A program made the position numbers and the translations under genes. Of a stretch of 64,000 bases of DNA, positions 36,176 through 47,773 are shown piece by piece; position 1 is the first letter of the stretch; each line of letters begins with the position of its first letter. Origin of the DNA: Bifidobacterium boum (GTDB taxonomy: Bacteria; Actinomycetota; Actinomycetes; Actinomycetales; Bifidobacteriaceae); assembly GCF_000741535.1 (NCBI RefSeq), contig NZ_JGYQ01000016.1:431454-495453 (forward strand). Reading direction: 5' to 3'. The notes beneath the pieces are model-generated. The model was given only the letters and a program-made list of their open reading frames with translations, was not told the origin of the DNA and made no database searches.

Positions 36176-36210
36176 AGCAGTGCGGTCCGACAGACATCGC
36201 GGTGACGGAT

Positions 36211-36407
36211 GCACCGGATTGTGCATGCCGTGGCATACACCACATGCGGAATGGACGGTTTTCGTCCCTCCGCGTGCCAGAACGTCCGTCTGGTGTATGC
36301 CCGGGCATACACCAGATGCCGGATACCGCACCGTTCCACCGAGTTCCGGCACGGTACGCCCTGCTGCGCATGTCGCAGCATACAGAACGAAACGGCACAG
36401 ACAGGAT
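36211..36407 (+). repeat. Dispersed palindromic element, copy B (about 197 bp, plus orientation)
   Basis: This is the second copy of the element at 2480-2678, read on the opposite strand. It contains the hairpin GTGCATGCC-GT-GGCATACAC (36221-36240) and a perfect 28-bp palindrome at 36289-36316 whose half-site is TCTGGTGTATGCCC. Compared with copy A, the central stem differs at two base pairs on both sides, so pairing is kept. It lies downstream of the PucR-type gene, in the same orientation. Confidence 0.72.
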
Positions 36408-36507
36408 GGAACAGCACTGCAGGCAACGACCAGCCCCCGCGATTCTGCCACGGGCACGTATGGCCGACCGCCAATACCCCATACTCCAAGACGCGGAGTA
36501 AAAGGGA

Positions 36508-36546
36508 AAGCCCCATGGACACCGGTATATGGTGCCCATGGGGCTT
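36508..36546 (-). terminator. Terminator of the secE-nusG-rplK-rplA cluster
   Basis: AAGCCCCATGG (36508-36518) pairs with CCATGGGGCTT (36536-36546). An inner CACC/GGTG stem adds to it. It lies 49 bp beyond the rplA stop, and on the minus strand it is followed by TCCCTTTTAC. Confidence 0.75.
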
Positions 36547-36595
36547 GTGCGTTCTCGTTCCGCCCTAGGCTCGAATTAACGGACGGAACCAGAAA

Positions 36596-37291
36596 TCAGG
36601 CGAGCGCCGCAGTATCCAGCGGGATGCCGGGGCCCATCGTGGAGGTGATGGTCGCCTTGGTGATGTAGCGGCCCTTCACGGTGGACGGCTTGAGACGCTT
36701 GATCTCGTCGGCCACTGCCTTGAAGTTCTCGTCAAGAGCCTTCTCGTCGAAGGACATCTTGCCGATGAGGAAGGACAGGTTGCCGTGCTTGTCCACACGG
36801 AACTCGATCTTGCCGCCCTTGATATCCTTGACGGCCTTGGTGACGTCCATGGTCACGGTGCCGGTCTTCGGGTTCGGCATGAGGCCACGCGGGCCGAGGA
36901 TACGGCCGAGGCGGCCGACCTTGCCCATCATGTCCGGGGTGGCCACGACGGCATCGAAATCGAGGAAGCCGTCCTGCACCTTCTGCACGAGATCGTCATC
37001 GCCGACGATGTCAGCGCCGGCCTCGGTGGCCTCGGTGGCCTTCGGGCCACGGGCGAACACGAGTACCTTGGCGGTCTTACCAGTGCCGTTCGGCAGGTTG
37101 ACGACGCCACGCACCAGCTGGTCGGCCTTGCGCGGGTCCACGTTAAGACGGTACACGGCTTCGATGGTCTCATCGAAACCACGCTTCGGCATGCTCTTGA
37201 GCAGAGCGATCGCCTCAGGAGCGGTGTACAGGTTGTTGCGATCGACCTTCTCGGCCGCTTCGCGGTACTTCTTGGAGTGCTTCTTAGCCAT
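36596..37291 (-). CDS. rplA: 50S ribosomal protein L1
   Basis: The 231-residue protein forms the mobile L1 stalk and binds 23S rRNA. It begins [20 protein letters not shown] and includes [20 protein letters not shown], the domain-II block with [14 protein letters not shown], and a C-terminal [18 protein letters not shown]. In many bacteria L1 represses its own operon by binding an mRNA mimic of its rRNA site. The ATG follows AGGAGAAGGACAG. rplK lies 14 bp upstream. Confidence 0.98.
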   Translation of the reverse strand: MAKKHSKKYREAAEKVDRNNLYTAPEAIALLKSMPKRGFDETIEAVYRLNVDPRKADQLVRGVVNLPNGTGKTAKVLVFARGPKATEATEAGADIVGDDDLVQKVQDGFLDFDAVVATPDMMGKVGRLGRILGPRGLMPNPKTGTVTMDVTKAVKDIKGGKIEFRVDKHGNLSFLIGKMSFDEKALDENFKAVADEIKRLKPSTVKGRYITKATITSTMGPGIPLDTAALA

Positions 37292-37305
37292 CTGTCCTTC
37301 TCCTC

Positions 37306-37737
37306 TCAGTCGGTGACCGTGATGCCCATGGAACGGGCGGTACCTGCGATGATCTTCATGCCGGCCTCGACGTCGCGAGCGGACAGATCAGGCATCTTGA
37401 TCTCAGCGATTTCGCGGACCTGTGCCTTGGTGACCGAACCAACCTTGTGGGTCAGCGGGTTATCGGTGCCCTTGTCGATACCGGCAGCCTTCTTCAGCAG
37501 GGCTGCGGCCGGCGGGGTCTTGAGGATGAAGGTGAAGGAACGATCTTCGTAAACGGTGATCTCGACAGGGACGACCTGGCCCATCTTGTCCTGCGTGGCC
37601 GCGTTGTAGGCCTTGCAGAAGTCCATGATGTTGACGCCATGCGAGCCCAGAGCCGGACCCAGCGGCGGGGCGGGGTTCGCCTTGCCAGCCTGGATCTGAA
37701 GCTTGATCAGCGCTGTGACTTTCTTCTTAGGAGCCAT
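37306..37737 (-). CDS. rplK: 50S ribosomal protein L11
   Basis: The 143-residue protein belongs to the GTPase-associated centre. It reads [20 protein letters not shown] at the start, then [20 protein letters not shown], and ends [12 protein letters not shown], all typical of L11. The ATG at 37737 is the conserved start; the longer frame upstream is leader. rplA follows 14 bp downstream. Confidence 0.98.
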   Translation of the reverse strand: MAPKKKVTALIKLQIQAGKANPAPPLGPALGSHGVNIMDFCKAYNAATQDKMGQVVPVEITVYEDRSFTFILKTPPAAALLKKAAGIDKGTDNPLTHKVGSVTKAQVREIAEIKMPDLSARDVEAGMKIIAGTARSMGITVTD

Positions 37738-37941
37738 TGTCTGGTTCTTCTTTCTGTGAAGCGGTATGTACGGTCGCCGCACGCGAGGCGCGGTCTCCTC
37801 CCGCAACTGGTATTGCTGTGCTGTGCTAGCGGGTCTCCCCTCCAGACACAAACAGCACTATTATGCTCACTCGCCTCGACATCGTCAACGACGCCACGCC
37901 AGCATCAGCGGACACGGAACGGCGATGGTTGCCGTAATACG

Positions 37942-37977
37942 ACGATGGCGGCGACACCATAAGGCATCGCCGCCATC
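37942..37977 (-). terminator. Hairpin between nusG and rplK
   Basis: CGATGGCGGCGA (37942-37953) pairs exactly with TCGCCGCCATCG (37966-37977). It lies 20 bp beyond the nusG stop, so rplK-rplA may be at least partly transcribed on their own. Confidence 0.65.
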
Positions 37978-37996
37978 GCTTGCACGTATACGATAA

Positions 37997-38848
37997 TCAG
38001 CTGATCTTCTCAACCTGGCCGAAACCAAGCTCGACCGGCGTATCGCGACCGAAGATGGATACGAGCACGGTGAGCTTCTGCGTGGTCGGCTCAATGTCGG
38101 ACACCACGGCCGGCATGGTCGCGAACGGGCCGTCCGTAACCGTAACCTGATCACCGATGGCGTAGGAGACTTCGAGCTTGCGCTTCTTGGCCGCGGCAGG
38201 CTTGTCACCGGCTGCCTTGAGCGCTTCGGAAGCGATCATCGGAGCCATCATCTGCACGACTTCCTGACGGGACAGCGGAGCCGGCTCCTTGGTCGGGCCG
38301 ACAAAGCCGGTTACACCCTCGGTTTCGCGCACGATACGACGGGCATTCTCGTCCGGCCACATGCGAATCAGCACATAGCCCGGCACACGGACGCGGGTGA
38401 TGACCTTCTTGCCCTTTTCCGTATGCTTTTCAACCTCTTCCATCGGCACTTCCACCTGGAAGATCTGGTCTTCAAGACCGAAGCTCTGCACGCGGGACTC
38501 GATATTCGTCTTCACACGCTTCTCATAGCCTGAATACGTGTGCAGGACATACCATTTGCCGTCCAAAGTGCGCAGACTCTTGGAGAATTCCTCGACAGCT
38601 TTCGTACCGGCATCTTCAGTAGGAGCCTCAGTATCAGTCTCGACAGCCCCATCCGCTTCAGCCGGGCTGTTCCCTTGCAGTGCTTCGTCCGCGGGAGCGG
38701 CGGCCGTCTTTTCAGCCTCATCAGCCTGATGATCCGCCTGAGGTGCAGGAACCTGCTGTGCGACAGGAATGTCACCGTTAGCGGCATCCTCATCGGAAAC
38801 CACATCTGGCAACGAATCCAGATTCTCGAGATTTACTTCATCATCCAT
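37997..38848 (-). CDS. nusG: Transcription termination/antitermination protein NusG
   Basis: The 283-residue protein binds RNA polymerase and couples to Rho or the ribosome. An acidic, alanine-rich N-terminal extension of about 90 residues precedes the NGN domain ([40 protein letters not shown]). The C-terminal KOW domain is [20 protein letters not shown]. Such extensions are common in actinobacterial NusG. The ATG follows GAAGGTTAAGTAAGC, 44 bp after secE. Confidence 0.97.
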   Translation of the reverse strand: MDDEVNLENLDSLPDVVSDEDAANGDIPVAQQVPAPQADHQADEAEKTAAAPADEALQGNSPAEADGAVETDTEAPTEDAGTKAVEEFSKSLRTLDGKWYVLHTYSGYEKRVKTNIESRVQSFGLEDQIFQVEVPMEEVEKHTEKGKKVITRVRVPGYVLIRMWPDENARRIVRETEGVTGFVGPTKEPAPLSRQEVVQMMAPMIASEALKAAGDKPAAAKKRKLEVSYAIGDQVTVTDGPFATMPAVVSDIEPTTQKLTVLVSIFGRDTPVELGFGQVEKIS

Positions 38849-38892
38849 GCTTACTTAACCTTCGTGGCTCACTTAATCTTCGTATCAATGGA

Positions 38893-39117
38893 TCAGCCGA
38901 AAATGAGCAGCACAAGCTTGCCCAAGCCGAAGTCCATCGCGGTGACCAGCGCCATCAGGATCAGCACGAACACGAACACCGCGAACGACCAGGAAAGCAG
39001 TTCCTTGCCCGTAGGGGTTACGACCTTGCGAAGCTCATTGAATGTCTGCTTGATGTACAAGCCAATCCGCATGAAAATATTGGGCTTGCGCGGCTTGTCG
39101 TTTCGTGCCTTGGCCAT
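38893..39117 (-). CDS. secE: Preprotein translocase subunit SecE
   Basis: This is a small single-span subunit of the SecYEG channel, with 74 residues. It has the amphipathic helix IKQTFNELRKVVTPTGKELL followed by one membrane helix. The ATG at 39117 (MAKARNDKPRKPN) is preferred since GAAGGA lies just upstream. It lies 38 bp downstream of tRNA-Trp and upstream of nusG, the standard order. Confidence 0.95.
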   Translation of the reverse strand: MAKARNDKPRKPNIFMRIGLYIKQTFNELRKVVTPTGKELLSWSFAVFVFVLILMALVTAMDFGLGKLVLLIFG

Positions 39118-39155
39118 TTCCATCCTTCGCTCGGCTATTGAACATTCAAAAAAAC

Positions 39156-39231
39156 TGGCAGGGACGGCGGGACTCGAACCCACAACCTACGGTTTTGGAG
39201 ACCGTTGCGCTACCAATTGCGCCACATCCCT
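39156..39231 (-). tRNA. tRNA-Trp (anticodon CCA), 3' CCA encoded
   Basis: On the minus strand AGGGATG (from 39231) pairs with CGTCCCT; a G discriminator and encoded CCA end at 39156. The anticodon loop CTCCAAA within CGGT/ACCG gives CCA. The T arm is GTGGGTTCGAGTCCCGC. It heads the secE-nusG transcript. Confidence 0.96.
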
Positions 39232-39246
39232 AGGTGAACTCTGCTC

Positions 39247-39274
39247 ATTCTATCGAAACGACGGGACTGAGCAA
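39247..39274 (-). promoter_or_regulatory. Promoter of the tRNA-Trp-secE-nusG cluster
   Basis: On the minus strand TTGCTC (39269-39274) and TAGAAT (39247-39252) are spaced by 16 bp. The -10 box ends 15 bp upstream of the mature tRNA 5' end. Confidence 0.55.
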
Positions 39275-39438
39275 AACCGCCAAGAGGCCATCTTAGCGGG
39301 TATCGTCGATTTCGTCCAATCGGGTCGCGCAACACGCGTTATATCGCGGCAAACCAGTGTGTCGCGCAGCCCGCACACCACACGGATTCGACGCCTATCG
39401 GCGCATCCGGAACGCGCGACACACCGGGGCGAACGACC

Positions 39439-39474
39439 GGTGCCCGGCCGCAGCCCACGCCACGGCCGGGCACC
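39439..39474 (-). terminator. Terminator of aspC
   Basis: GGTGCCCGGCCG (39439-39450) pairs exactly with CGGCCGGGCACC (39463-39474) around a 12-base loop. It starts 24 bp beyond the aspC stop and has no U tract. Confidence 0.65.
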
Positions 39475-39497
39475 ACAACCCGGTTCAGCTGACTGAA

Positions 39498-40709
39498 TCA
39501 GCCGATCCACTCCTTGAAATACCGCATCCCTTTGGCGAGATCCTCATCCGAAAGCGCGTAGGAGAAACGCAGATATCCGGGAGCGCCGAACGCTTCGCCG
39601 GGCACCGCAGCCACATGGCCTTCGTCAAGCAGCAGCGCGGCGAATTCCTGCGACGTATGGGCGATGGACCCATTGGCACCCAACGGCTTGCCCAGCAGCT
39701 CCTCGATATTCGCGAACGCGTAGAACGCGCCGGTCGGCATCGGACAGTGCACACCCGGAATTTCGTTGAGCGCCGTGACGATGGCCTGACGACGCTTATC
39801 GAACGCTTCACGCATCGCCGCCACGGCGGACAGGTCACCCGCGACAGCGGCAAGCGCCGCACGCTGGGACACGTTCGCCACATTGGACGTCATATGGCTT
39901 TGCAGCTTGATCTGGGCTTTGGCGACCTCGGCAGGCGCAATCGTCCAGCCGACACGCCAGCCGGTCATCGCATACGTTTTGGCCACGCCGTTGAGCACCA
40001 GCAGTTGATTGCGCACTTCAGGCACTTCGGCACCGACATACGCGGTTTTCACGCCGTCATAGTTGAGATGCTCGTAAATCTCGTCGGAAACAACCCACAC
40101 GTGGTGTTCCACAGCCCACTCGCCGATCGCCTTGATGGTTTCACGGCTCCAGACGGCGCCGGTCGGGTTGGACGGCGACGTGAGAATAATGGCTTTCGTG
40201 TGCTCCGTGCGTGCGGCTTCAATCTGGTCGATATCCGGTTCGAAGCCCCGGTCGGCGCCCGAAAACACCGGGACAGGCTTGCCTCCGGCGAGTTTGACCA
40301 CTTCCGGGTAGCTGGTCCAGTACGGCGCGGGGATAATCACCTCATCGCCAGGGTTGAGCAGCAGCTGGAAGACCTCGTACACGGACTGCTTGCCTCCATT
40401 GGTGACCACGACTTGGTCAGGGGCAACCTCATAGCCGGAGTCACGCAGCGTCTTCTTGGCGATCGCCTCACGCAGTTCAGGCAAACCTGCCGTCGGAGTG
40501 TACCGGTGGTTCTTCGGGTCGCGGCATGCGGCCGCGGCGGCGTCAACGATGTAGTCGGGAGTGGGAAAATTCGGCTCGCCAGCGCCGTATGCCACGATGT
40601 CGACGCCCTGCGCTTTCATCGCCTTCGCCTTCGAATCGACAGCGAGGGTTGCGCTTGGGGCGACATTGTTGACGCGGTCGCTCAGCTTCTGCCAGTCAGC
40701 CATAGTCAT
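39498..40709 (-). CDS. aspC: Aspartate aminotransferase-type class I aminotransferase
   Basis: This PLP enzyme of about 403 residues interconverts aspartate and oxaloacetate with glutamate/2-oxoglutarate. Motifs are [16 protein letters not shown], the PLP phosphate region [36 protein letters not shown], and the Schiff-base lysine in [17 protein letters not shown]. The start is uncertain: the ATG at 40709 begins [13 protein letters not shown]; a GTG at 40730 is possible. No ribosome site precedes either, and a TACAGT box seven bases before the ATG hints at a leaderless message. It feeds the aspartate family pathway represented elsewhere in the window. Confidence 0.93.
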   Translation of the reverse strand: MTMADWQKLSDRVNNVAPSATLAVDSKAKAMKAQGVDIVAYGAGEPNFPTPDYIVDAAAAACRDPKNHRYTPTAGLPELREAIAKKTLRDSGYEVAPDQVVVTNGGKQSVYEVFQLLLNPGDEVIIPAPYWTSYPEVVKLAGGKPVPVFSGADRGFEPDIDQIEAARTEHTKAIILTSPSNPTGAVWSRETIKAIGEWAVEHHVWVVSDEIYEHLNYDGVKTAYVGAEVPEVRNQLLVLNGVAKTYAMTGWRVGWTIAPAEVAKAQIKLQSHMTSNVANVSQRAALAAVAGDLSAVAAMREAFDKRRQAIVTALNEIPGVHCPMPTGAFYAFANIEELLGKPLGANGSIAHTSQEFAALLLDEGHVAAVPGEAFGAPGYLRFSYALSDEDLAKGMRYFKEWIG

Positions 40710-40761
40710 GGGTTCTACTGTAATCGCCACGGGCGAAAAGCTTCACGGCTGCGACACGCAG

Positions 40762-41894
40762 TCACAGCAGGACGAGATTATCCCGATGCACGAGCGGATG
40801 CGCGTAATCATCGCCAAAGAATCGGCGCAATTGTACAGTGTTGCGGCCGAGCATTCGTGGGATTTCCTCGGAATCATATCCAGACAGGCCTTTGGCGATA
40901 TGCTTGCCGGATTCGTCATCCACCCATACGGGGTCGCCGGCGGAAAATTCGCCGCGCACCTCAACCACGCCGGCGCTGAGCAGGCTGGCCTGTCCGGCGC
41001 GAATCGCCTTGGCCGCCCCCGCATCCGCAACCAGCACGCCACGCGGATGGGATGCGAACTTGATCCACAGGCGACGCGACGAGCCGCGGCGTTTGACCGG
41101 GGCGAAAGCGGTACCCACCGGATCGCCCATCAGGGCGGGGCCGGCATTCGACGCGCAGGTCAAGACGGTCGGAATGCCGGACACCGCGGCCATATGCGCG
41201 GCTTCGAGTTTGGTGATCATGCCGCCGGTGCCCACACCGGACGTGCTATCAGCGACTTTCACCTCATCCAAGGCACGCTCAACATCAGGAACGAACACGA
41301 TTTTCTTGGAATCCGGATGGCTGGGAGGCGCGGTATACAGCGCATCCACATCGGTGAGCAGGACGAGCGCGTCCGCACGCACGATATTCGCCACGAGTGC
41401 GGACAGGCGGTCATTGTCTCCGAAACGGATCTCGTTATTGGCTAGCGCGTCGTTCTCATTGACGATCGGCACCACCCCCAGGTCGAGCAGACGATCCAAC
41501 GTGCGTTGCGCGTTATGGTATTGCGTCACACGAATCGTATCCTCGGCGGTGATGAGAATCTGCCCCACCCGGATGCCGAAACGGCTGAACGACACCTCAT
41601 AGCGGGCCATCAGCAAGCCTTGGCCGACTGAAGCGCACGCCTGCTGCGTAGCGATATCCGACGGACGCTGTTCGAAGCCGAGCGGCCCGAATCCGGCGGC
41701 GATAGCGCCCGACGACACGAGAACGATGCGGGCGCCCTGTACACGGGCACACGCCAACGCCGATACCAGCGCATCAAGCTTGGCCGGGTCAAGATGCCCG
41801 GACGGCATGGTCAACGAACTTGAACCGACTTTGACCACCACCGTCTGCGCTTGCGCAATGGCCCGCCTGACCTTCTCGTGCGTGGGCTGCGTCA

Positions 41895-41895
<1 letters not shown>
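40762..41895 (-). CDS. proB: Glutamate 5-kinase with C-terminal PUA domain
   Basis: The 377-residue enzyme is the first of proline synthesis and phosphorylates the glutamate side chain. The amino-acid kinase domain has VVVKVGSSSLT, LVSSGAIAAG, VPIVNENDALANNEIRFGDN and SGVGTGGMITKLEAA. A C-terminal PUA domain starts near KFASHPRGVLVADAGA. The ATG at 41895 shares one base with the obg stop (TGATG), so translation is coupled to obg. A GTG one codon earlier is an alternative. Confidence 0.95.
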
Positions 41896-43619
<1,724 letters not shown>

Positions 43620-43745
43620 TTACGTCGTCCGACCGCCGATGAACGCATAAGACGGACGGGAAATTCATGGGATAGTCAAGGATACCGCCATCGGACGATA
43701 ACCTCAGGCGGCAGGCGGGCAATACGCCCGAAGCTGAGCCGGGCA

Positions 43746-43780
43746 ATAAAAAAGCCGCGTCCGACAACGGGCGCGGCTTT
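43746..43780 (-). terminator. Rho-independent terminator after rpmA
   Basis: AAAGCCGCG (43751-43759) pairs with CGCGGCTTT (43772-43780). On the minus strand it continues in a TTTTTTATT tract. It is the clearest classical terminator in the window. Confidence 0.85.
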
Positions 43781-43792
43781 CTCAAGACATCG

Positions 43793-44044
43793 TCAGGCGG
43801 TGACGATATCAACAACCTTGCGGTCACGACGGACACCGAACTTCACGTTGCCGTCCTTGAGCGCGAACAGGGTGTGATCCTTGCCCATGCCGACGTTCTG
43901 GCCGGGATGGAACTTGGTGCCGCGCTGGCGGACCAGGATGTTGCCGGCGAGCACGGACTCGCCGCCGAACTTCTTCACACCGAGGTATTGGGGCTGCGAA
44001 TCGCGCCCGTTACGTGAGCTGGAAGCACCCTTCTTATGTGCCAT
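43793..44044 (-). CDS. rpmA: 50S ribosomal protein L27
   Basis: The 83-residue protein starts [20 protein letters not shown] and continues [40 protein letters not shown], an intact L27. There is no cleavable N-terminal extension of the Firmicutes type. AAAGGAATTAGATC precedes the ATG. It follows rplU by 30 bp. Confidence 0.98.
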   Translation of the reverse strand: MAHKKGASSSRNGRDSQPQYLGVKKFGGESVLAGNILVRQRGTKFHPGQNVGMGKDHTLFALKDGNVKFGVRRDRKVVDIVTA

Positions 44045-44074
44045 GATCTAATTCCTTTCGGTCCTCAAGAACGC

Positions 44075-44383
44075 TCAGGCGATCTCAGTGATCTTGACGA
44101 GGCTGAGCTTCTGACGATGGCCCTTACGACGGGTCACACCAGTCTTGTTCTTGTACTTCATGATGTTGATCTTCGGGCCCTTGGCCTCGTCGTTCACGAC
44201 TTCGCCCTTCACGGAGACCTTGGCAAGATCCTTGGCGGCAAGGGTGACCTTGGAGCCGTCGACTACGAGCGCGACCGGGAACTCCACGGTATCGCCCTGC
44301 TTCGCATCGAGACGGTTGACCAGGATGACGTCACCGACCTCGACCTTTTCCTGATGGCCACCGGCCTTCACAATCGCGTACAT
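44075..44383 (-). CDS. rplU: 50S ribosomal protein L21
   Basis: The 102-residue protein reads [20 protein letters not shown] and ends in the L21 hallmark [20 protein letters not shown] with VKI. The ATG follows AAGGAACGGAAT. It starts the rplU-rpmA transcript; the RNase E/G gene lies upstream beyond a strong hairpin. Confidence 0.98.
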   Translation of the reverse strand: MYAIVKAGGHQEKVEVGDVILVNRLDAKQGDTVEFPVALVVDGSKVTLAAKDLAKVSVKGEVVNDEAKGPKINIMKYKNKTGVTRRKGHRQKLSLVKITEIA

Positions 44384-44504
44384 ATTCCGTTCCTTATGTT
44401 GTGGAAAGCTTACTGCCCAGCACGTTCGAGCCTCCGGCCAGACACCAACTATCGAAATTACACCGACCCGCGTACATCCGTCAAGTCGGCGGACCCGCGC
44501 GTGT

Positions 44505-44541
44505 CCGCTCCGGACACCGGCATTCGCGGTGTCCGGAGCGG
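44505..44541 (-). terminator. Terminator of the RNase E/G gene
   Basis: CCGCTCCGGACACC (44505-44518) pairs exactly with GGTGTCCGGAGCGG (44528-44541) around a nine-base loop, immediately beyond the stop codon. There is no U tract. Confidence 0.75.
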
Positions 44542-44544
44542 TAT

Positions 44545-47472
44545 TCAGCGCGCTTCGTCAGCGTCGACAGATCGGCCTGCTGCATGCTCCGCATCAGAGC
44601 CAAGTCGCTCATGCGCATCCTCATCATGTGCGGCGTCTTCAACGCTTTCAGCATTATTCGCGGCAACCGCCGCGGCGGCGATCTGCGCGAGTTTGGCTTT
44701 GACCGCCGGGCTCGACCCCTTCGGCGCCTGCACTTCCGGCGTACCATGCCCATGCTTGTTGGTTTTGACGAACGGGTCGCCGCCCTTCATCGCATACGGG
44801 TCATCGTAATCGGCGGACACCGTGGGCTCATCATGGATGATGAAGCCACGGCCCTTGCAGGTGGGGCATTCCTCGGAGAACGCTTCGACAAGCCCCTGGC
44901 CGATACGCTTGCGGGTCATCTGCACCAAACCCAGCGACGTGACTTCGGCCACCTGATGCTTCGTGCGGTCACGCGCCAAGCATTCAACCAGACGGCGCAG
45001 CACCAGGTCACGGTTCGCCGGCATCACCATATCGACGTAATCGATCATGATCATGCCACCGATATCACGCAGTCGCAGCTGGCGGGCGATTTCCTCGGAC
45101 GCCTCCAGATTGCACCGGGTGACCGTCTCTTCAAGGCTCTTGCCTTTACCGATGAACCGGCCGGTATTCACGTCGATCGTGGTCATCGCCTCAGTGCGGT
45201 CGATGACGATCGAACCGCCGGACGGCAAGTAGACCTGGCGTTCCATGCCCTTGCGCAGCTGGGAGTCGATCTGCCACTTGTCGAACACGTCCTTACCGCC
45301 ATGCTCCTCGGGATCCCACTTGACGAGCTTGTCGCGCAGGTCCGGTGCCATGGTGTCGAGATATTCCTCGATCCGCTCGTACACGCGGTCGCCTTCGACA
45401 ATCATCTGGGAGAAGTCGTCGTTGAAGATGTCACGCACCACGCGGATGGCGACATCCGGCTCGCCCTGCAGCAGTTTCGGCCGTTTGCCATGCAAGTACA
45501 GGTCGCGCTTTTCACAGATCTTGTCCCACTGGCGGCGCAACGCCTCGAGATCCTTCTCAATCGCCTCCTCGGATGCGCCTTCGGCGGCGGTACGGATAAT
45601 CACGCCCATATCCTTTGGGGCGATCTTCGAAACGATGGACTTCAGGCGTGCGCGCTCACGGTCAGGCAGCTTGCGGCTGACGCCAGTCATGCCGCCGGAC
45701 GGCACGAGGACGAGGAACCGGCCGGCGAGCGTGACCTGAGAGGTCAGACGGGCACCCTTATGGCCGATCGGATCCTTGGTGACCTGCACGAGCACCGGAT
45801 CGCCTGACTTGAACGCCAACTCGATACGACGCGGCTGGCCTTCGAGCCTCGTGGTATCCCAGTTGACCTCGCCGGCGTACAGGACGCCGTTGCGCGGCTG
45901 GCCGATATTCACGAACGCCGCCTCCATACTCGGCAGCACGTTCTGCACGCGGCCAAGATAGATATTGCCGACGGTCGCGACCTCCTGGATATCAGACACG
46001 TAATGCTCGACCAGCACGTTGTCCTCAATCACGGAAATCTGCGTATGGTGGCCGCGTTCTCGCACCACCATCAGCCGTTCGACATGTTCACGGCGAGCAA
46101 GGAAATCCTGCTCCATGATCTGGTTCTGACGGCTACGCTCACGACGATTGTCACGACGACGCTGCTTCTTGGCTTCAAGACGCGTGGACCCCTCGACATC
46201 GGTGATTTCGTCGATGTACTGCTGTTTGCGGGAACGACGTACCGGCTCCTCGGTTTCCTCCACGCCTTTACCGGAACGACGGCGACGACGGCGACGGGTG
46301 ACGGTCGTATCATCATCCTCATCGCGGTGACGACGACGCACTTCGAGAATCTGCTCGTCGTCGTCATCCGCCTCCTCGTGTGCGGCACGACGGCGACGGC
46401 GACGCGTACGAGTGGTCTCTTCCGAAGATTCATCATCATCGACGGATGCACTGTCAGCGGCACGATTACCGGACATCACCTCAGCGATCGGCGTGTAGGC
46501 GATGTCATCGTATTCAAGGTCCTCTTCAATCTGTTCGACCTCGGCGGCGGCACGACGCTCCTGTGCGTTCAAACGACGGGACCGGCGGCCGCGGCGCGGC
46601 TCATCACGCTCACGGCCGGCAGATTCCGCAGTCTCGCTGTCATGCTCCTGCGCATCATCGGAACGTCCGGCATTGCGGTCGTAGCGTTCGTCGTAGCGTT
46701 CGGCATCATCTTCGCCGCGGGAACGGGAACGACGGGAACGGGAACGACGGGAACGACGCGGCTCACGCTCGCCGGCACGGTCATCGCGGCGCTCGCCATG
46801 GTTGGCATCCGTGTCGGACGGTTCATCTTCAGGCTCGGGTTCCTTCGCGGAGCGGGTGGGCAGCACCGGCTCTTGGAACAGCAGCGAGGTCATCGGCTTG
46901 GCGCGATGGCGCGTATGGTTGTCCCCGGACATGTCCCCATGCTCGTGGGACAGCAAATCCAGCGCATCCTGGACGCGTTCTTCAGGGGTTTCCGCGTCGC
47001 CGACGCCATGATTGCGAGGGTGCGCGCCACTTGCCGCGACCGGCTCAGCCGGCTCGTCGGATACGGCGATACGAGAACGACGGCGTGTCCGCGTCGTACC
47101 GGTTGAGGATGTCTCCGTGCGCGAAGCGCGACGACGGGTACGCTGCGGCGCAGCGGATTCTTGCGTGCCGCTCGCATCAACGGTTGCGCTCACGGTATCA
47201 GGCTTGCCGACCGGTTCAAGTACGGGTGCCGGCTGCAAGACCGGCGCCTCAAACAACGGCTTGGGATGCTCTTCGACCTTCAGCGCGAGGTCAGCCCCCG
47301 CCGCACCCGCGCCGCGGACCACGCGACGACCGCCACGGCGCCGACGGACCGGAACCGTCTCAGACGCAGGCGTCGTAGCGTCTGCAGGAGCGAGATTGAT
47401 CGTATTCTGCTGCTGGGATTCGCGCGATTCACCAGAATCGTTCGCGGCACCCTGTTCTTCTGTTCTGGGCAC
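44545..47472 (-). CDS. rne: Ribonuclease E/G with long disordered arginine-rich N-terminal region
   Basis: The 975-residue endoribonuclease starts mRNA decay and processes rRNA. The first 460 or so residues are low-complexity, with many arginine blocks such as [20 protein letters not shown] and [18 protein letters not shown]. The catalytic half starts with an S1 domain ([20 protein letters not shown] near 500). It has the active-site aspartates in [12 protein letters not shown] (near 764) and MIMIDYVDM (near 812), and the zinc-link CPTCKGRGF (near 872). A short acidic tail ends the protein. GTG at 47472 follows AAGGAG and is preferred over a start at 47532 that lacks a site. Confidence 0.95.
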   Translation of the reverse strand: MPRTEEQGAANDSGESRESQQQNTINLAPADATTPASETVPVRRRRGGRRVVRGAGAAGADLALKVEEHPKPLFEAPVLQPAPVLEPVGKPDTVSATVDASGTQESAAPQRTRRRASRTETSSTGTTRTRRRSRIAVSDEPAEPVAASGAHPRNHGVGDAETPEERVQDALDLLSHEHGDMSGDNHTRHRAKPMTSLLFQEPVLPTRSAKEPEPEDEPSDTDANHGERRDDRAGEREPRRSRRSRSRRSRSRGEDDAERYDERYDRNAGRSDDAQEHDSETAESAGRERDEPRRGRRSRRLNAQERRAAAEVEQIEEDLEYDDIAYTPIAEVMSGNRAADSASVDDDESSEETTRTRRRRRRAAHEEADDDDEQILEVRRRHRDEDDDTTVTRRRRRRRSGKGVEETEEPVRRSRKQQYIDEITDVEGSTRLEAKKQRRRDNRRERSRQNQIMEQDFLARREHVERLMVVRERGHHTQISVIEDNVLVEHYVSDIQEVATVGNIYLGRVQNVLPSMEAAFVNIGQPRNGVLYAGEVNWDTTRLEGQPRRIELAFKSGDPVLVQVTKDPIGHKGARLTSQVTLAGRFLVLVPSGGMTGVSRKLPDRERARLKSIVSKIAPKDMGVIIRTAAEGASEEAIEKDLEALRRQWDKICEKRDLYLHGKRPKLLQGEPDVAIRVVRDIFNDDFSQMIVEGDRVYERIEEYLDTMAPDLRDKLVKWDPEEHGGKDVFDKWQIDSQLRKGMERQVYLPSGGSIVIDRTEAMTTIDVNTGRFIGKGKSLEETVTRCNLEASEEIARQLRLRDIGGMIMIDYVDMVMPANRDLVLRRLVECLARDRTKHQVAEVTSLGLVQMTRKRIGQGLVEAFSEECPTCKGRGFIIHDEPTVSADYDDPYAMKGGDPFVKTNKHGHGTPEVQAPKGSSPAVKAKLAQIAAAAVAANNAESVEDAAHDEDAHERLGSDAEHAAGRSVDADEAR

Positions 47473-47773
47473 AATGCTCCTTGCGACATGCCGCAGCCAT
47501 ATCGCCTTTTTCCAGTCCCGCACAGTGGTCACACCGCGCTCTCACCGCGGCCGCGCACCATTCGCGCCTATACGGGGACAATGCATACAAAAGTCTCGCT
47601 GCGCGACTGCGGACACCAGCCTCGCCGCGGCCACCATAGCCGAACGTGCGAGGGGATCGACGCCGTCGAACGCTTGACGGTTGCTGCAGAACCGCCACCC
47701 TCAAGTATGACACAAAAAACCCGTGTGCGCACACAGCGGCACCAACAGGCGCCATTGCGGCCGCCAGCGGCGA
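47473..47773. other. rne leader region
   Basis: This 301-bp gap between dapE and rne contains the dapE terminator and then the presumed rne promoter and leader. A CATACT box lies just after the terminator on the minus strand. RNase E genes often have long autoregulatory leaders; a leader of about 200 bases would fit here. No gene is supported. Confidence 0.4.
47713..47739 (-). terminator. Rho-independent terminator of dapE
   Basis: On the minus strand CCGCTGTGTGCGCACACGGG forms a hairpin and is followed by TTTTTTGTG. It lies 35 bp beyond the dapE stop. Confidence 0.7.

Larger units (their letters stand above)
35840..36595. other. 756-bp gene-free region rich in inverted repeats
   Basis: Between the PucR-type gene and rplA no coding region is supported. 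From left to right it holds a terminator (35966-35993), GGGAGAAC/GTTCTCCC stems (36019-36175), repeat copy B (36211-36407) and the rplA terminator (36508-36546). The density of palindromes is unlike any other part of the window. Confidence 0.6.

Noticed and set aside
35840..36595. The palindrome-rich gap considered as a CRISPR array or replication origin
   Set aside because: Repeats are not evenly spaced, no cas genes or DnaA-box cluster is present, and no dnaA/dnaN genes are nearby.
38540..39496. A 318-residue rightward reading frame
   Set aside because: It runs antisense to nusG, secE and tRNA-Trp, and contains the tRNA-derived GLEPTTYGFGDRCATNCATS.
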